In this document: in pieces, positions 38,353-40,002 of the stretch
Layout of the letters: every line of letters begins with the position of its first letter
Numbering within the stretch: position 1 is the stretch's first letter
Assembly: GCA_017429945.1 (NCBI GenBank)
Contig: JAFRNY010000030.1
Location: 1-40,002, forward strand
DNA: 40,002 nucleotides
Direction of reading: 5' to 3'
From: Bacteroidaceae bacterium
Lineage (GTDB): Bacteria; Bacteroidota; Bacteroidia; Bacteroidales; Bacteroidaceae
Translations under genes and position numbers: made by a program
The notes under the pieces: generated by a model
What the model saw: only the letters and a program-made list of their open reading frames with translations
What the model was told of the DNA's origin: nothing
The model's database searches: none

Positions 38353-39450
38353 ATGAAAAAACTCCTGTCTCTTGCTATCGCAGCAGCAGTGCTCAGCCTA
38401 GCAGCCTGCACACAAAACAGCTACAAGATCACCGGTACAGCCACAGGCGCTGTCGATGGCGACACCGTGACGCTGAACACATTCGACTTCGAGACACTCG
38501 CCACGACCGTCGTCAAGGACGGACACTTCGAGTTCACTGGCGTTCAAGACACGGCCGTAATGCGCCTTGTCGTATGGACGTCCAACACTCTGCCCGACAC
38601 ACGCATTGCCACACACGTCGCCCTCGAGAATGCCAACATCACCGTAGAACTCGACACGGCAGCTAACACGGCAGCCAAAGTCTATGGCACACCGGCCAAC
38701 GAGGCTCTGACCAAACTCGGAGAAGCCGAGCTCGCTATTAACCAACGCGGCGACAAAGTCTATAAGGTACTGACCGACGAGTCAGCCACTGAGGAACAAC
38801 ATGCAGAAGCCCAAAAACAGTTGGAACAGCTGCAAGATGAATTCATAAACCTCTACAAAGACTTCATCAAGGCCAATATCTCTAACGTGGCCGGAACAAC
38901 CTACCTGCAGCAGTACGCCTCAATGCTTCCCGACGAGGAAGTCGCCGCGCTTCTCTCACAGGTACCGGCAGAGCTCAACAACAAGCAGATGAAAGAGCTC
39001 CGTGAGGTCTATGACGTCAAGGCTCAGACCGCCGTGGGCAAGCCCCTCAAAGACATCACCGCCACTACGCCCGACGACAAACAGCTCGCCGTGAGCGAAG
39101 TTGCTGCCAATGCCAAGGTACTCCTCATCGACTTCTGGGCCAGCTGGTGCGGACCCTGCCGCGCTGAAATGCCAAACGTGAAGGCCGCCTACGAGAAGTT
39201 CCACCCCCAGGGCTTCGAGATCATCGGCGTGAGCCTCGACAGCGACAAGGGTGCATGGACGAAAGCTATCGCAGACCTCGGCATGACGTGGCCCCAGATC
39301 TCCGACCTCAAAGGCTGGGAGTGTGAAGGCGCCGCAGCTTACGGCGTACGCGCTATCCCCGCCACAGTCCTCGTCAAGGACGGCACCATCGTTGCCCGCG
39401 ACCTGCGCGGCGAAGAGCTCGCCAAGAAGGTTGAAGAGCTGCTGAAGTGA
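38353..39450 (+). CDS. TlpA/ResA-like thioredoxin-fold lipoprotein with DUF4369 domain
   Basis: 365 residues. Lipoprotein signal peptide with lipobox LAAC, cysteine at 19. A DUF4369-type beta domain follows (about 24-115: YKITGTATGAVDGDTVTL), then a helical linker (about 115-225), then a thioredoxin-like domain with the redox pair C266/C269 in FWASWCGPCRAEMP and the cis-Pro region RAIPATVLV. It should be anchored in the periplasm or outer membrane and act as a disulfide reductase or oxidoreductase. Many Bacteroidales encode several of these; the specific client is not evident. It has no clear promoter of its own and may be co-transcribed with ybeY. Confidence 0.92.
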   Translation: MKKLLSLAIAAAVLSLAACTQNSYKITGTATGAVDGDTVTLNTFDFETLATTVVKDGHFEFTGVQDTAVMRLVVWTSNTLPDTRIATHVALENANITVELDTAANTAAKVYGTPANEALTKLGEAELAINQRGDKVYKVLTDESATEEQHAEAQKQLEQLQDEFINLYKDFIKANISNVAGTTYLQQYASMLPDEEVAALLSQVPAELNNKQMKELREVYDVKAQTAVGKPLKDITATTPDDKQLAVSEVAANAKVLLIDFWASWCGPCRAEMPNVKAAYEKFHPQGFEIIGVSLDSDKGAWTKAIADLGMTWPQISDLKGWECEGAAAYGVRAIPATVLVKDGTIVARDLRGEELAKKVEELLK

Positions 39451-39494
39451 AAAATGGCAACCACTTTAGATTATTGAACTTTTGACTATTTAAT

Positions 39495-39800
39495 AAAACC
39501 ACGAATTTCACAAATTCAACGCGAAACCGCTCCTCGATGTTTCGAATGACAACGCGTGGGATGATGCTCGACGCCTGCAAAGAAATTTATTTAAACCACG
39601 AATTTAACGAATTAAACGAATTATAGGCTGCGCAGTGTCCGAGATTATATTCGAATTTCACGAATTGCCGAGCGAAACCGCTTCGCGATGTTTCGAATGA
39701 CAACGCTTGGGAGGGCAGTCGAATGTTGGCCGTTGCATTGGATTGCATTCGAAGCCTGCGAAGCGCTTCGCACAATTCTTGAAGTATCAAGCGAGCAGAG
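39495..39800. repeat. CGAAAC...GTTTCG stem-loop repeats, copies 2 and 3
   Basis: Two successive copies, each starting AAACCACGAATTT. Stem-loops at 39522-39544 and 39673-39695 (CGAAAC, loop, GTTTCG), both followed by AATGACAACGC. The second copy shares TTATATTCGAATTWCAC, CGAGCGAAACCGC and GGGAGGGCA with 3061-3131. At its end TTCTTGAAGTATCAAGCG (39776-39793) matches 67-84 at 17 of 18 bases. No gene. Confidence 0.8.
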
Positions 39801-39821
39801 CTCGAGCGAGTGAAATTTGAT

Positions 39822-40002
39822 CACTACTGTCCCGTTAAAAATGCAAATGGATAAGAAATTTATTCACACTAACTCTAATAAGCTGAAAATGAGAGAAGGT
39901 TTTTTGCCTTTCTTCAATTGTTGCCTGATATCTCATTTCAAATCCGTTTACTTTAAATAGCAGCACAAGATATTATAGAACAATAAGTTATAGCAATAGA
40001 TC
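39822..40002. other. AT-rich unassigned segment with a 39-codon open frame
   Basis: After the repeats, composition shifts abruptly to AT-rich. An open frame, ATG at 39841 to TAG at 39960, would encode 39 residues (MQMDKKFIHTNSNKLKMREG...), preceded by ACTACTGTCCCGTTAAAAATG. I do not recognise the product. It could be the edge or remnant of an inserted element that continues beyond the window, or chance. Confidence 0.25.

Overview
The window looks like a chromosome segment of a plant-fibre-degrading Bacteroidales bacterium, most likely Prevotellaceae. The evidence is the gene content (many signal-peptide glycosidases, a propeller/Y_Y_Y/AraC regulator, a DUF5686 outer-membrane protein, a DUF4369-thioredoxin lipoprotein), Bacteroidetes-type promoters (TAnnTTTG at -7, sometimes TTTG at -33), a xylanase-feruloyl esterase fusion of the kind described from Prevotella ruminicola, and short T9SS-like C-terminal tails. 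Coding DNA is GC-rich. Many intergenic gaps are filled with short-period repeats.

Region 1 (1-28848) is a xylan-degradation locus of twelve genes. Reading right to left on the minus strand: a GPH/MFS sugar symporter, a cytoplasmic GH43 xylosidase, a 1224-residue GH5-GH43 multidomain enzyme and an SGNH acetylesterase form one group. A second minus-strand group is a GH10-CE1 xylanase/feruloyl esterase, a DUF3237 protein, a GH43 with a C-terminal beta-sandwich, a duplicated GH43-CBM6-GH43-CBM6 protein, a PA14-containing GH31, a GH27 and another GH43. A GH115 alpha-glucuronidase is transcribed the other way between the groups, divergent from the GH10 gene. At the far left, a membrane-bound regulator with propeller, Y_Y_Y, TM and AraC parts but no histidine kinase is the obvious candidate controller. 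Together the enzymes can cut the xylan backbone (GH10, GH5), remove glucuronate (GH115), arabinose (GH43s), acetyl (SGNH), ferulate (CE1) and probably alpha-xylosyl/galactosyl caps (GH31, GH27), import oligomers and finish them inside (MFS, GH43). No SusC/SusD pair is in the window.

Region 2 (28849-40002) is mostly housekeeping: the DUF5686 outer-membrane protein, a HIT hydrolase, greA, pckA, sufC-sufD (without sufB beside them), ybeY with a TTG start, and a TlpA-like lipoprotein. The last 180 bases are AT-rich and unassigned.

The least explained part is the intergenic DNA. I see (a) six arrays of exact 7- or 8-bp units, several touching stop or start codons; (b) three arrays of palindromes phased at exactly 22 bp, with different core sequences; (c) a 7 x 11-bp array and a 58-bp array with alternating unit types; (d) a GC-rich hairpin element in three dispersed copies; (e) a CGAAAC...GTTTCG stem-loop repeat family near both ends of the window. 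I did not find a clear new defence or mobile system. The kinase-less regulator with its possible operator motifs, and the phased palindrome arrays, are the best candidates for something undescribed.
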